64,000 nucleotides of DNA, taken from the NCBI GenBank assembly GCA_023078555.1, contig CM041199.1, forward strand, positions 7,817,315 through 7,881,314. Reading direction: 5' to 3'. The stretch's first letter is position 1; every line of letters starts with the position of its first letter. Below, in pieces: positions 1 through 12,445 of this stretch. The stretch is from Ulva prolifera. Its lineage: Eukaryota; Chlorophyta; Ulvophyceae; Ulvales; Ulvaceae. The notes under the pieces are model-generated. The model had not been told where the DNA came from. It made no database searches and saw nothing but the letters and a program-made list of their open reading frames with translations. A program made the position numbers and the translations under genes.

Positions 1-159
1 CCCCCCCCCCCACTCCCGTTGCAATCCCACTCTTTCAGCGACCTAACAATAAACAACAGAGCTCGCGGTGCTGTTCGCATGCATGCACCACATGCGCCAT
101 CGCCCACATGTCGGCCGGAGCGACCGCCTCTGCCTCAGGAGAAGTGCCCTGCTGTGCAG

Positions 160-3100
160 CGGCCTGACATGGTGACGGTCCTTGAGGCAGGCAACCTGTG
201 GATGACGGACGTGACGCTCCAGGGCGACGGCCAGCCGGGCCGCAGCGACGCCACCCGCGGCATCCACGTCCAGGACTTCAACTCCAAGGTCTACGCCGAG
301 AGTGCGCCCCCGCGCCGCTTGACGCTCATGCGGAGGAGCATCTGCCATCTGCCCCCGGTGTTCTGTGTGCCGGTTCTTTCATTGTTGGTAGTCATGCATC
401 TGTGGCGCTGCGGGCATGCTCAGCAGGGGCGTTGTCACCATTGCTCATCATGTGTAAGGTGTTGCAGTCCATGCTATCATTACTCCACCTGCATCGATGT
501 TCGGCCGTCGTCCAGCCGCTGCCGACCCCTTCCTTGAGCATGCATGAACCCCATGCATTTGTGTGCAGACTGCGTGTACGCGTCGCTCGGCGGCCGCCTG
601 ACGAGCGTGATGCAGATCTCGATCGGCACGGCGCACTTCCGGAACAGCACGTTCCAGCAGCTCAAGCCGCGGGGCCGCAAGACGGGCGCGATCACGCTCG
701 ACGACCGCGCCGAGCTCGCCGTCGACAGCTGCACCTTTGACCCCAACAACGGCGGCTCGTACGTCATCGGCCTCTTCAAGTCCACCAAGGTGCGCCCCCC
801 CCTCGCCTTTGAGCAGTGTACAGCCGCCGCAGAACTTGAGGGACTGTCAAACGGTCCCTTCCGCTCAACCACGCCATCTCCCTGTGCCCCCTGCCGACCG
901 CATACGCTGCATCTGGGGCGGACATGGTGGAGCGCGTGTCTCGGCACGCTGACGTGGCGGCATGCATGCAGTGGTACACCAGCGACACGACGCTGTACAG
1001 TCAGCCCCTGGCCAAGACTGAGTCGGAGTTCCTTGACTCGGACTCCGACTACGACGAGTTTGACCCCCAGCCACTCGCGAACATCCCCACCCAGAAGTTC
1101 ATCTCTGATGAGTCAGCACACTACGTGCAGACCCGCTCGGTACGCGCCCCCCTCCCAGAGAGTGTCCTCCAGGGTCCTTTTCCTCTGCATCACCGCCGCG
1201 TCTGGTCTTGCTTGATGCCCATAGGGCCGAGCCGGTGTGGTAGGTGATATGACTGGATACGACCTCCTGTTGTGTCGGCGTTTCGGGCCGGGGCCGTTCG
1301 CTATCCCGGGCTCGGTGCCGTTTGCATGTGTGACATGCAACAGCAGCATGCGTGTGCAGGCGATTCTCGGCGACCTCGACATCGTCGGCGGCGGCGGCGA
1401 CGGCGGCCTCAGCGGCGCAGCCATCGGCGGCATCATCGCCGCAGCCGTCGCGCTGCTGCTGCTCTTCATCGCCGGCCTCGTGCTGTGCGTGCGGCGGCGC
1501 AAGGCGCAGCGCGAGCGCGCCGACGCCACGAAGGACCTCGACCTCGGCCTCATGGACCACGACTCCGACTCCCTCGACGGCAACCCCAAGGCACGCGCCC
1601 CCGCTGTGCACATCCTGCTCAAATCTTTGTTGATGTAATTTGTTGGAACGTCGGTGTCTGTGGCTCTGCCGAGCGTTACAGCCCGTTCCGTTTGTTCGCC
1701 TCAGCCGCAGTCCTGCTCTCACCGTCTACACTTGGTACCTTGACTCCCTCCCGACGGTCACTCCGTGCTCGAGCCTGTGAACTCGCCCACGCATGCATGC
1801 TGAAGTTGGTACGTCCTAGTCCGAGGAACCGCCTTCCGGAGGCTGCAGTCACATCACCAAGGACCGGCGCTGCACGCGCGAGACATGATGCTCTGACAGA
1901 GGCGAGCGGTTTGTCTGGCATCGGGCTGAGACGCATCGCGTGTGTGCAGAGGCCGGCGCGCCCGGCGTCCCCCGGGCGCGGCAAGAACCCGTTCTCGTCG
2001 GCGGCGTGCCTCGCGTACGACGCCCACGGCATGCCGCTGCCGGCCGTGACCGGCGCGACCGTCAACAGCTTGCTCGGGACGCAGGACGGCGGCGCCACCG
2101 TCGCGCGCACGCCGCCGAGCCCCGACTCGAGCCTGCAGGAGCGCATGGGCTTCGTGCACTGGCAGCTCGACCAGTTCACCGGCAGCCAGCTGCTGCTCGG
2201 CAAGTACAAGTCGCTCGGCCCGGCCGCGCGCCGCCAGGGCGGTGCGCCCCCCTACCGCGCCTCTGCACCCTACCTGACACCACAGATCTGCCCTGAGTGA
2301 ACACTGCCGCAACACCCAGCGCTTGGTGGCACCTGAACCTGCGTACCTGAGTAGCCCTGCGGTGCGTCGCAGCTGCGTTGTGTGCCTTTCAAAATCTACG
2401 GTGCGGCGCCGGCGGTGCCACCTGCCTCTCCGGCTCTGCTTTTGCCATGCATGCACCTGCAGGCGGCCGACACGCACACGCCGCAACTGTGTCCTGTGTG
2501 CTGTGCAGGCCAGGCGGTGGTGCAGTTCTGCCGCAGCGTGCACGACACGCGGGAGTACGCGATCAAGATGTTTGCGGTGCCGACGGCGTTTGCGGCCGAG
2601 GCCGCGATGTACAAGGACTCGACGATCTCGAACTTCCTGCCGCGGGTCGAGGCGATGCACGATGGCAACGACGCCGACATCACCGACCCCGCCGGCAGCG
2701 CGCTCGCGCCGTGCATCGTGATGGAGAAGGGCGAGAGCCTCAACGAGTGGAGCGAGCGTGCCGAGCCCGACCTCTTCATGTCCATCGCTGTGCGCGGCCC
2801 CCCTGCCCTTGCCTACCCCCTTGCACGCGCATTGCTGCCGTGTAGGCACCTTGGCGCAGTCCAAGGCACAATTCACTACCGATTCTCGCCAGTTTGTTTG
2901 GTACTGATCAGGAGCCAGCGTGTGCCTTATGATGGCAATGTTTTGCTTTGCCATGCGTCATCAGTGTGCCGGTCCTTCTGTTTTGCAGCCAAGTCCCGTG
3001 TGTGCTGTGCCTCCGTGCCTGCGTGCCATTCCGTCTGGGTCCTGCAGATCTGCGCAGAGTAGTCTGGGGTGTTGTGGAACCCGGTCATCAGGAGCTGGAG

Positions 3101-4898
3101 ATGGCCCTGCCCGGAAATCGGAGGATCATGCATTGTATCTGAAGCAAGACAGTGATGTTTGCTTTTTGTCTGCTGGCTCCAAAACTCACACTCCTGCCAA
3201 TGCGTGGCACAGGATTTGTTGTGAATATTTGAGCAACGCATGGCCCTGTCCTGTGTTCGCATCATCATCTGGTGAATTGAGAATACAGCATACAATCAGT
3301 TATGGGGTAATAGTACATGTGTTTGGTCGAACACGTCCTCGTTGGAAGTGAACTGTGCACAGGTTCACCATGGTAGCCACATCATCGTAGCAGCATAGTG
3401 GCCACATCTGGGTGTGAGTCTGGTCGGTCCTCATGATAAACTCAGGTTCATGTTTCTGAGGTCTCTGTGAGGCCAGGTGAATGCAGAGTTCAGACTTTGC
3501 CACCTAGGTTCATGTGCATGATAGCCTTAGTGGGCTGTTCGACTGGTATCATGACTGGTGCATAGGGCAGCTGCATTGTTACAACACCAAAGCACATGGC
3601 ATCTGCAGCGAATTCTGGCCTGTGCCCCCATGGGTGGGGGGGCTGGGGCCCGGCTGGGGCCTGACAGCTGCAGATGTTGCCAGCTGTGCCCCCCCATGTG
3701 TCCTCACTGCCTGTGCCACCCCGCAGCCATGAGTCTCGGCATAGAACGCGGCCTTATGAGCTCGGTCTATGACCTCGGCGTATCGGTCTATCAGCCACGA
3801 GTGAATTCGCTTTAGTTTCCTGCATTCCCCAACAAAAACTCATCAGTCCCCCCCACCACCAGACCCCGGTGCACACGTGGCGCCCCACCTCATGCACAAC
3901 CCGGCCCATGCATGCAGGTGGTTGCCAACGTGGCCCTCCGCCTCATCGAGTTCCACGCCGCCGGCTTCTGCCACCGCGACCTCAAGCCCGCCAACGTGAT
4001 GTGGCTCCCCCGCGAGAACCGCTGGACGGTGATCGACTTTGGCTGCGCCGCGAAGAACGGCGACCAGGCGCCGCTGAGCTTCACGCTCGTGTACGCGGCC
4101 CCGGAGGTCGTGGCGGCGGTGCGCGCCAAGCAGAAGCACATCCGCGCCGACCCCGCGCTCGACGCCTGGGCGCTCGGCGTCATGGCCTTCGAGCTGCTCA
4201 CCGGCGAGCCCGCCTTCCACGTGCTCTCCGACGGCAAGGACGAGGTGCGCCCCGACTCAATATCTTCAGTTTATATTGATTGTTCATTACTATATTGACC
4301 GGCAGAAAAAGAACAGGCTGATCAAAATCGTCTTTGATTTGCCACTGCCTGCTCGCTACCTGTTGCTGTGTCATAGGAAACAGCTTAACAGCTGCCATGC
4401 CTCCGTGTATCACCAGAGCTGCTGTGGTACGCTTGCTCTCACCGACCTCACTTTCAAGTGCATTGCACCGTTTCCAACATGCATCTTGGAGCGAGATGAA
4501 GCTGTGCGTGCTCCTGCGGCCGAGGGGGTGTGTGCATGATGATATTGAACCCGTGCGAGTTCCCGTCGCGGCTTGCCGCGGCCTTTGTGTGCGAGCACTG
4601 TCTGTGCGCAACACATGCACCTCCGGCCGGTCGAAGCCGGCTGCCACGTCGGGTGCTGAGCGGGGGCACGCGTGTGACTACATGGCGCGTGCAGGTTATG
4701 GCGCAGCTCGCCGGCGAGAAGCGGCTGCCGTGGGAGGACGGCACCGACGAGGCCGCCGACCGCCTCGAGAAGCTCGGTGTCTTCAAGGGCGCCGTCATGC
4801 AGCTGCTGAACCGCGACCCCCAGCAGCGCCCCTCCATGCAGCGCTTCTACGACGCCTGCAACCGCGTCTTCTCGTCGCGCACGACCATCAAGATCTAG
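160..4898 (+). CDS. Receptor-like protein kinase with beta-helix-like ectodomain, 5' partial
   Basis: Eight phase-consistent exons can be chained: 160-301, 569-789, 972-1139, 1360-1590, 1950-2241, 2509-2789, 3918-4244 and 4695-4898 (TAG stop), about 621 residues. The 5' end is not fixed; exon 160 opens at a splice acceptor, so the start lies upstream. The first three exons give short repeating strands with small, Asn and Thr residues (ITLDDRAELAVDSCTF, FRNSTFQQL), typical of right-handed parallel beta-helix domains. Exon 4 has one hydrophobic span (GGIIAAAVALLLLFIAGLVL) followed by RRRK, a normal stop-transfer signal. The cytoplasmic part is a protein kinase: the ATP-binding lysine is in YAIKMF, the catalytic loop is HRDLKPANVM, then DFG, APE (YAAPEVV) and the DAWALGVMAFELLTG helix. 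The glycine-rich loop is hard to recognise. Ser/Thr specificity is inferred from the HRDLKPxN loop. The ligand is unknown. The intron after 1590 appears to use a GC donor. Kinase assignment is very secure; the beta-helix assignment is moderate. Confidence 0.85.
2790..3917 (+). other. Long intron of the receptor-like kinase gene
   Basis: This 1,128-bp interval separates the N-lobe exon, ending in MSIA, from the exon carrying the catalytic loop. It begins GTGCGC and ends in a pyrimidine-poor CATGCATGCAG acceptor. Its base composition is clearly less GC-rich than the flanking exons and I see no coding potential in it. Confidence 0.6.
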
Positions 4899-6529
4899 AT
4901 CACGTGCGTGGGGGCCATGCATGTACGGCCGAATGCCGCAGGATGCGGGGTTCGGCGTGCCCGTGATGCATTGCATACTGGCGATGGACGAGGCTCTTAT
5001 TGTTTCACGGAGAGGGGTGCAAGGGGACACAGGGTGTGCGCTGCCCGGGAGGGGCCCCCTGGGCCGGCAGCTGGGGGGGGGGGTTTCCTGCGGCATGCTG
5101 CCGGATGTCGGCCGGATGTGCGCGGGGTGTGATTTTGTTCGTGCGAGAGCCTGCCGCCGCTCGAGCAGGAGTTGTATACTGAAGGAGCCGGCAGTGGAAG
5201 GGGCTGCCGCTTGCCGGTGCAGGCCGCAGAATGGGGATCCCCGCTGCGATGGATCTTGCGATGGCTGCCAGGCGGAAGTCAATGGGTGCAATTGGAAACT
5301 CCGGTGAGGCACACATGCCGAACCGGCTGCATTGAGGTTGGTACCTGTGGCCACATGTTTGCTATGCTTCGGAGCGCTAGCCTCCACGGCACGCGGCCAC
5401 ACCCGCGTGCCGTGGGAGTGCCAGCATTATCTCGCAGGTCTCCACGGGGCATTGTTTGCGGAGGTTTATGCACCAAGGTGCCGCTGTTGCGAATGTGTTT
5501 TTGTGGCGATGTGGCTGCCGGCGAGGCAGCGGCCACGCAGCGGTGACCGCCCCGCCATGCATGGTAGCTGCTTTGATTTGATAGCCTGATGCAATGTGTT
5601 GGTTGAGTTGGCTCGAGATGTAGGTAGGGATGAGACTGCCATGGCCGGCCACGGGCACAGGTTGCCGCGGTGGCGACGTGCTGCAGGATGCAGATGCCAC
5701 AGGAAGGGTCACCCAATATGGGGATCTCGAGACCCGAAACCTGATACCAGTAACGTTTGAGCAGCCTCTTACGTCAGCAGTGTGCTCTGGGAGTTGGACA
5801 CTGCTCAATTGTCATGCCTGCGGCACAGGACGGCACACGCATGTCCTCTGCAGGATGTACGCTCCCTTGCGCAGGAGGCATGTCTTGTGGGTCATAGTTT
5901 ATGACTGCACCGCTGGCCTGTATTGTGAATCCTTGTCACGATCGATCTTGTGTGAGGCACAATGTGCAGGCAAGGCGAGTCAATCAGATTGACGTGAATG
6001 GCTGCTTGTCGATACGTGCCAGCCTAGTCTACTCTCAGACCCCTCTGAAGAGGATCGGTACTGTCTTGTTGTGTTTACAAATTGTCCGAAGTCTGACAGT
6101 GTACAAGGTTTTTTGTCATGTCGCAGTAATCATAGCGGCTAATCCACTACGTGCAGCACTCAGTGCACAACTCCCGGTGTATCGGTAGGCAGCTAACCTC
6201 AGAAGGTCGGCCTGTACACCCTCACTGTATCCCATCGTGTGCTTGTCACTGAGCGCCCCAGCCCCTCGGCTGTGATAAGGCAGCAGGTGCCACCTTCTTG
6301 GCTCTCAGGACAATGCCGAGCTGTCCCTGCGTGCCCGAGAGCAGATGCATGGTGGCGCCTTGGCCCTGATGCACAGCACCAGTGTACCAAGGGACAGGCT
6401 ACCACACCATGCATCGAAGCATCAACGGGGCATGTCGGCCCAGGCAGAACAAGCAGGTTGTCAGCACGGCACATCGTACCTCAGTCAACGGGGCACTGTG
6501 GACTGAAGTGACAGCACATGAGGGCAGCT

Positions 6530-6603
6530 GTAAAGTAAAGTAAATCTGAATTGACTGAGCCGTGTCCCATTGGACATTGACAACTCCGAATTAACGGGAC
6601 CAC
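6530..6603 (+). repeat. Copy 1 of a ~80-bp dispersed repeat with palindromic core
   Basis: It contains a degenerate AGTAAAT...ATT palindrome followed by TGAGCCGTGTCC, TTGGACATTGACAACTCCGA and TTAACGGGACCAC. The same ordered blocks recur at 9718, 10432, 15415 (reverse) and, truncated, 21622 (reverse). Confidence 0.75.
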
Positions 6604-7109
6604 TGTTGACTGATCCGTCTGCACAGTGTTAAATCGGACCTCATTCAATTTAAAATCGGGCCTCTGGGTTACACCTTCGGCATGTGGGTTCATTCAGCGC
6701 TGTCATTGTCCTCTTCAGGACATGTCCGAGTACATCCACGCTTACGGTACTGTATGCAACCGACAGCACTGCAACCTCACCATCCGGTGCTGCAACATGA
6801 GCAGTGCAGGATGATGCTGTTGTGGGGAATATCTCACACTGGGCTCAGGCTGTGCCTGTGACTGTTGGGTTTGCTTTACAATGCATGTGTAGAAGTATTG
6901 TACCGTGGAAGGGGTTTGGAGAGCTGTCTGCACAGCTTTCACGGTGCTTCACGTTGTTGTTGCACACATTGGGCTGGTGGTTGTGATGTTGTGGTGCTGG
7001 TGGTTGTGATGTTGTGTGTCGGCCGTGGGGTTGGGTTTGTGCGTGCGTGTGTGGGTTTGGGTTTGTGGGTGTGTGGGTGTGTGCTTGGCGGTCTACGGAT
7101 GTGTGTCTT

Positions 7110-7197
7110 CTGCGCTTTTTTTTTTCTGCTTTTTTTTTTTCTGCGCTTTTTTTTCTGCGCTTTTTTTCTGCGCTTTTTTTTCTGCGCTTTTTTTTTG
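7110..7197. repeat. T-rich tandem repeat (C-T8-10-CTGCG units)
   Basis: About six units of roughly 14-18 bp, each a run of 7-11 T followed by CTGCGC or CTGC. It lies between a G/T-rich low-complexity stretch (about 7015-7095) and a copy of the GCAGCACCGCGAAAG repeat. On the other strand the reading frame gives Lys-rich peptides, which I regard as an artefact of the repeat. Confidence 0.85.
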
Positions 7198-7239
7198 GGC
7201 GTGGTGGGTGTCGCGTGCGTGGGTGTCTGTGTGTTTGCT

Positions 7240-7303
7240 TCGTCTGTTTGCTTCTTTCGCGGTGCTGCCCGCCTTGCTGCCTTTGTCCTTGTAACACACA
7301 CAT
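7240..7303 (-). repeat. Dispersed repeat containing GGGCAGCACCGCGAAAGAAG
   Basis: Read on the minus strand it runs TTACAAGGACAAAG, then a short linker, then GGGCAGCACCGCGAAAGAAG. A close plus-strand copy is at 9155-9222 and a diverged one near 26650-26700. All three adjoin (GT)n- or (CA)n-rich simple sequence, suggesting that the unit and its flanking low-complexity DNA move together. Confidence 0.6.
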
Positions 7304-9154
7304 TGGGCTGCAGAGCTTTCACTGTGGCTCCTCCCAAGTCCCGCATGCGTTTGACCCAGATCAGCGGATTTGGAGGTGTCATGATGACATGTCATCTGAT
7401 CAACAGCGCATAGGACTCAGTGCAGTTTATGTATGTCATCAGGAGTTATTGCGAAGCCATGGTTCTTGATCAGGTTACACACCCAGCCAGCAACGCCTGG
7501 ACTTGACACTTGATTATGCATGAGCAGTGTAGGTCATCAGTGTAGATCGTTTTGACATGATGACGCCCATGGGGGGGATCTGTTATCCAAAAGCATACAG
7601 AAGGCGGCCACCTTTCAGGTCAAGTCGCTACAAGACCATCACAGGAATGGCATGGACATGATAGAGTCCTCGTTGTTTACAGTAACCAGCCAGGGGACCT
7701 AGTGCTCTTCCCATATGAATACTCACACAACCTCATGAGTTGGATAAATCTCAGTGGCTACAGGATGTCCAGTGCATGTCACCACGTCCCAGAACAAGCT
7801 GTTCGCCAACAGGATCACCAGGCGGTCATGAGTGAGGGGGCTGGTGCCCCATCCTGAGAAGCACATCCACCAGCCTTCCTGAATGATTCGAGATGAGTGC
7901 AGCCGTGTCTCCATGCAGAATGCAGCTTGTAGCTGCATAGTAATCGCTTGACCATGCATGCTGCAGCATGTTGATGTTGTCGGATGTGCACTGGTCGGGC
8001 CGCTTTGCAGCATTTCCAGGGCTGCCACCAGGGCTGCAGGTGTAATGTCTGGGTGCCACCCATCACAATATCACCCACCACCTGAATATTTGGAATTGTT
8101 ACATGTGATCGGGCCCGACGACCCAACACTAGTGCACAGCTGCAGCAGCCTCCGGAAAACACTCACACACGACATGAGTGCCACAGTACACAAGCACTAG
8201 TCACTGTATAGGCTATATAGCCTATAGGCTAGTACTGCACAGCCACAGACACAACCTTGCTCCACATCGGCCCACCTTCCAGATCCACGAGTAGATCACA
8301 GCCCCGGGGCCATTTGTAATGCATTCTGGTTGTCTACAGCAGAGTTGAGGCCGAGGAGCTCCTGAGGCTGGCTGAGCTCAGCCAGTGTGTCTGCTGGTGC
8401 TGTGCGCACATCATGATGAGGGCACAGTGGAGGGCACCTCATCCCCCCCAACAGCCCAAGTGGCTGGGACTTCCTTGGGGCACTGCAGCTGGTAGAGCTT
8501 GTGACAGCAGGAGCATCACTCTGTGGCTATAGAGTCAGCTGGAAGGGCACAGACGATGCCCACCGCTTGCATGCAGGGCGTTTCCACGACAATGCCCTCT
8601 TCAGCTGGACCGTCGTGGGCTGTTGGGGGGGATGGGTGTGCGCACGTGCGCACCGGTCGATGGCTCAGGTCAATGGCTCAGAGATGCCTCCGGTCCGAGC
8701 CAGCCTGAGGTGATGACTCATTTACTCGGAGTAAATGGTCCATGATCTAGCGAATCATATGTGATTGCAGGATTTGTGTGTGGATGTTGACGAATCTGGG
8801 CGTCGACGTGGCTCTGGCCCTTGACCCCGACCGTGTGTTTGTTTACAACGAACTGCGGCGTTTTTCGGCTCAGAATGCTCCACGTTGCTTTGGCGTTGCT
8901 GCCTGCGGAATCAGAAAGCGGCGCAAGAGCACTGCCACCGACCAGCTGAGCACTGCCACCTAGGCCCCACACGGTCACAGAAGGCTGGAGGTCAAGCAAG
9001 AGGCTGTTGCCCGAAAGTGCACAGTCTGCAGGTTGCTGAGCAGCGCATGCATATGTACAGACCCTGTGGGGCGGGGTGCGAGAGGGGGTGGGCGTGCGAG
9101 TGTGATTGTGGGTGTGGGGTACGGGCGCCGGTGTGTGTTATAATTACAAGGGTA

Positions 9155-9222
9155 TATCTTTGTAAAGGTGGCAAGACGGGCAGCACCGCGAAAGAAGCAA
9201 GCAGAGCAAGCACACACCCAGG
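9155..9222 (+). repeat. Second copy of the GGGCAGCACCGCGAAAGAAG repeat
   Basis: The block ATTACAAGG through GGGCAGCACCGCGAAAGAAG matches the minus-strand copy at 7240-7303, apart from a small insertion after ATTACAAGG. A G/T-rich low-complexity stretch (9060-9140) precedes it, mirroring the arrangement of the other copy. Confidence 0.6.
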
Positions 9223-9654
9223 GGGCCGGTGGGTGTATGGCTGCGACCAGCGCGGGTGCTGTGCTATGCTGTGCTGTGCTGTGCGGCCGTGTGCAGTTGC
9301 GTGCGTGTGTTGGTATGTACACGTGCTGCGTGTTGCTGGTTGCGTGGGTGTGAGGTTCCCCTGGTTGTTGCCCATGGTGCCACCTGCCTCGCTCGCTTTG
9401 TCCTTCAAGGACTCCTTGAAAAGACAAGCTGTAACATGTTTCCAGTCTGGGTGGGTGCACTCCTGGGCAGCCTGCGGGGCACTGGCAGTGTGGGCCCCTA
9501 ACTTGGACCTGTCTCGTGAACTACTAGTACCACCTGTATGCACCTAGCAGCTGGTTCTAGCTGTGGTGTGACACGAGTGCACAGGCTGCTGTCAGGCTGT
9601 GAGGCGGGCAGCTCTGCACTGCGAACACTGCACTGAACAAACAGCAGTGCACAC

Positions 9655-9712
9655 AGCAGCAGCAGCGGCAGCAGCAGCAGCAGCAGCAGCAGCGGCAGCA
9701 GCAGCAGCAGTG
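9655..9712. repeat. CAG/CTG trinucleotide microsatellite
   Basis: About 19 CAG units with CGG interruptions at three places. It is not inside any exon I can support. The Ser/Cys/Leu-rich frames it creates are repeat artefacts. Confidence 0.9.
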
Positions 9713-9717
9713 TGCAA

Positions 9718-9795
9718 AGTAGGGTAAATTTGAGTTCAAAGTTTACTGAGCGGTAACCTATTGGACATTGACAACTCCGAGTTAACAGGACCACA
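9718..9795 (+). repeat. Copy 2 of the ~80-bp palindrome-core repeat
   Basis: It shows GTTTACTGAGCGG, then TTGGACATTGACAACTCCGA, then GTTAACAGGACCACATATGC. It is the closest match to copy 3 at 10432 and extends the family signature to CCACATATGCCG at its right edge. Confidence 0.8.
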
Positions 9796-10258
9796 TATGC
9801 CGAACTGAAGCACTGTAAAGCTGGGTGGGTGGGCGGCAGCACTGCAAAAACAGCTATGGTGTGCCTACTAGTAGTACAGGTGTGCGCATGCATACCTCTG
9901 CCAAATGAGTGCATGCATGCACATGTGATGTGCACCCAGCACACGCCACATGCATTCCTTCTGCACTCTACTCTGCTCGCTGCTGCATCTCTGACTTTGT
10001 GATCGATGTGCCGGAACTGGTACATGTGCAGTGGCACAGGGAGGCATGCATGTCCCCCATGGCTGCAGCTGACTGCCAGCTGACGTGTTGCCACAATGTG
10101 GGTGTTCTGTGCTGCAGAGGTGTTGGTGCTGCACCCGCACCCGCACCACCCGCACCCGCAGCCCTGCCCTGAAGCACTGTGACAGCTCCTCTCGAGATCC
10201 AGGGAGAACACACATGTGATGTCACACAGGACTGTGATGTCATGAGTCCGGACTGGCT

Positions 10259-10413
10259 GCCTCTCTGGCTTTGCCCTTGTACCAATCTAAAGGGCTGACC
10301 GCCTCTCTGGCTTTGCCCTTGTACCAATCTAAAGGGCTGACTCCCTCTCTGGCTTTGTCCTTGTACCAATTTAAAGGACTGACCGCCTCTCTGGCTTTGT
10401 CCTTGTAAAAAAT
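10259..10413. repeat. 42-bp tandem repeat, about 3.7 units
   Basis: Each unit runs GCCTCTCTGGCTTTG(C/T)CCTTGTACCAAT(C/T)TAAAGG(G/A)CTGAC. The last unit diverges after CCTTGTA and leads directly into copy 3 of the palindrome-core repeat. Single copies of the TGGCTTTGYCCTTG block occur elsewhere in the window in degenerate form, for example near 9390 and 15760. Confidence 0.85.
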
Positions 10414-10431
10414 TAAATTTACAGGGCTGTC

Positions 10432-10514
10432 TGTAAAGTACAGTAAATCTCAATTTACTGAGCCGTATCCTATTGGACATTGACACATCCGAGTTAACGG
10501 GACCACATACGCCG
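10432..10514 (+). repeat. Copy 3 of the ~80-bp palindrome-core repeat
   Basis: This is the best-preserved copy. It has a perfect inverted repeat CAGTAAAT-CTCA-ATTTACTG, then AGCCGTATCCTATTGGACAT, TCCGAGTTAACGGGACCACA and TACGCCG. It abuts the 42-bp tandem array. Confidence 0.8.
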
Positions 10515-12445
10515 TCTGTGGTCTGGAGTGGCCATGGCCACTCCGGAGTTGCTGCCGGCAGCAGTGCCTTGGAGTCGTTCCGCGAGGAATGCATTGGCGT
10601 TGGGTCATGGCTGCAGGAACTGTGGCCGGGCTTGGTTCCTCTGCGGTTCCTGCGTTGCTGCCTGCCTGTGTGTTTTGGCCTTCAGGATCCTCAAGCAGGA
10701 GAGTTCTTACAAGAGACTGATGCCATGCTGTGCCATGCAATGCAAGCTTGCACCTGGGTGTAAAGCTTTGCTGACAGAAGATGAAGTGTGGGTTCTGTGC
10801 AATCTTGAGATTGACAGAGATCAATCTCTACGCAATGTGTGTGTGCTAAAGCAGAGGCTAGCTACAATGGCGGCTGCGCCTCGCATGCATACTTGTTTGC
10901 CACCTGATCATGAAGCCACGGCCGTGCACAGCCTACGGACACAGGGCCCCTAGGCCTGCCGCGTGCCCTGCGCATGCCCACCCTGCCTCCTAGCTAGGGT
11001 GATGATCAGAGTCAACATACATGCCGGGAGCGTCCAATCGGAACTGCAGCTCATCGCATGCATGCGCACACACCCCGGCCGGTACTTGCGGCAGCTTTCT
11101 GCTTTCCTCGAGCAGCATACTGAATATAGTCGGCTGCAAAGCAGACGCAAACATGTCTGAACAGACCCGGGCCCCATGCATGGGTGAACGTGCACGTGAG
11201 CATCATGCATGGGTGTCGCGAGCAGCGGTGGCAATGGCGTTGCAGATCTCAGAACTAGATTGACGGCAGCGGCAGCACTCCATACTCATGTACACATGCG
11301 CGTTGAGTATGGCGGGCAAGCCGGCGGTCGGCTCGTCCAGCTTCAGGTGTTCGCACCTCAGCTGCACACGGATTTAATGCATGGGCATGCGTGGGCCAAT
11401 GCATTGAGGCACTTCCGCGGGCGTGAGTGCATGGCCATGAGTGGCAGCGCGAGCGCCTCACGATCGCTTCCCATATGCATGCTGCTGCTGCGAACTCGAG
11501 CCACTCGCTCTTTTGCCACGCCCGTGATATCATTGAGCATAGGGCCAGTTTAGGCCTGACGGCGAAACCCCTGCGTGCCGATGCTCGGTACCCTCACCCC
11601 CAAGGTTGGAAAGAGGTACCCATGGGTATGTATGCAGCGCGCTGGTTAGCCTCAGGCGCAGCGCTATAGCTATATATGGCACCGGGAGCGAGTGCCTCCG
11701 GACTCCGGAGCCCGGAGCTCGCATGCACAACTTGTGATGACTCTGTAACATGTTGTATCATGGACCCCGCAGTGCACAAGTGCTCGGTATTCACCATAGG
11801 GAAGCTGTGCAATTGATTAGAGAGGCAGCAAACGGGCCAACGCAGCCTCAACTCAAGATAAGCTCACGAAAACGCGCAGATATATTGTGTGACGTGCTGC
11901 GCGGCATATGATGCATGTGCACGCCGGTTGTGCACGTGACCCTCGGCCGAGCGAGTCCACGTCGACAATCCCTCGGAGGTCCGACATACCAATTGTAACA
12001 CTATCATGATTTACTCGCCTGTGCAAAGAAAAAGCTCATGAGCTCGTTGCGCACGAGGCGTTACAGCTCTGTACACGTGTGCTCTCATACAGCGCAGCAT
12101 GCACTCGAACGCTATCACGGCCTGGACCGACATTTGCGGCTCGTACTGTTCCGATCGAGGACAGCACGGGCGCGTGCAAGCTTCGCAATGGTTACACCAC
12201 GCGCTAACGCGATGGCGTCATCCACGAAGCACATGCGCATGTGCACAGATCCACGGCCCTTGGTTCATGGGGCTAGTCCGCGTGTACGATGGCACCACCG
12301 CTGTGAGTGTATGGGAGGATGGTTTTGACGTGAATGTCCTAGACGTATATGGGGTCCTGGTCAACGGCTAGAGCCCAAGTCTGATCAACTACACCATTCC
12401 TCGAGCTACGACCCGCGGTTGCAAGACTAAGCAGCAGCAGTCACG

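Larger units (their letters stand above)
4899..12445. other. Gene-free interval rich in repeats
   Basis: I find no exon series with family similarity or consistent splice phases in these 7.5 kb. The interval carries several copies of two dispersed repeat families, a T-rich tandem repeat, a CAG microsatellite and a 42-bp tandem repeat (listed separately), and frequent ATGCAT/GCATGC palindromes. Open frames here are short and occur on both strands, as expected by chance at this base composition. Confidence 0.6.

Noticed and set aside
1854-2954. Minus-strand open frame of 366 codons
   Set aside because: It is antisense to kinase exons 1950-2241 and 2509-2789; Arg/His-rich with no family signal.
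4410-5402. Minus-strand open frame of 330 codons at the kinase 3' end
   Set aside because: It overlaps the last kinase exon and the following gap; composition is low in structure and no motif was seen.
7014-7469. Phe/Cys-rich plus frames and Lys-rich minus frames
   Set aside because: They are translations of the T-rich tandem repeat and G/T-rich DNA.
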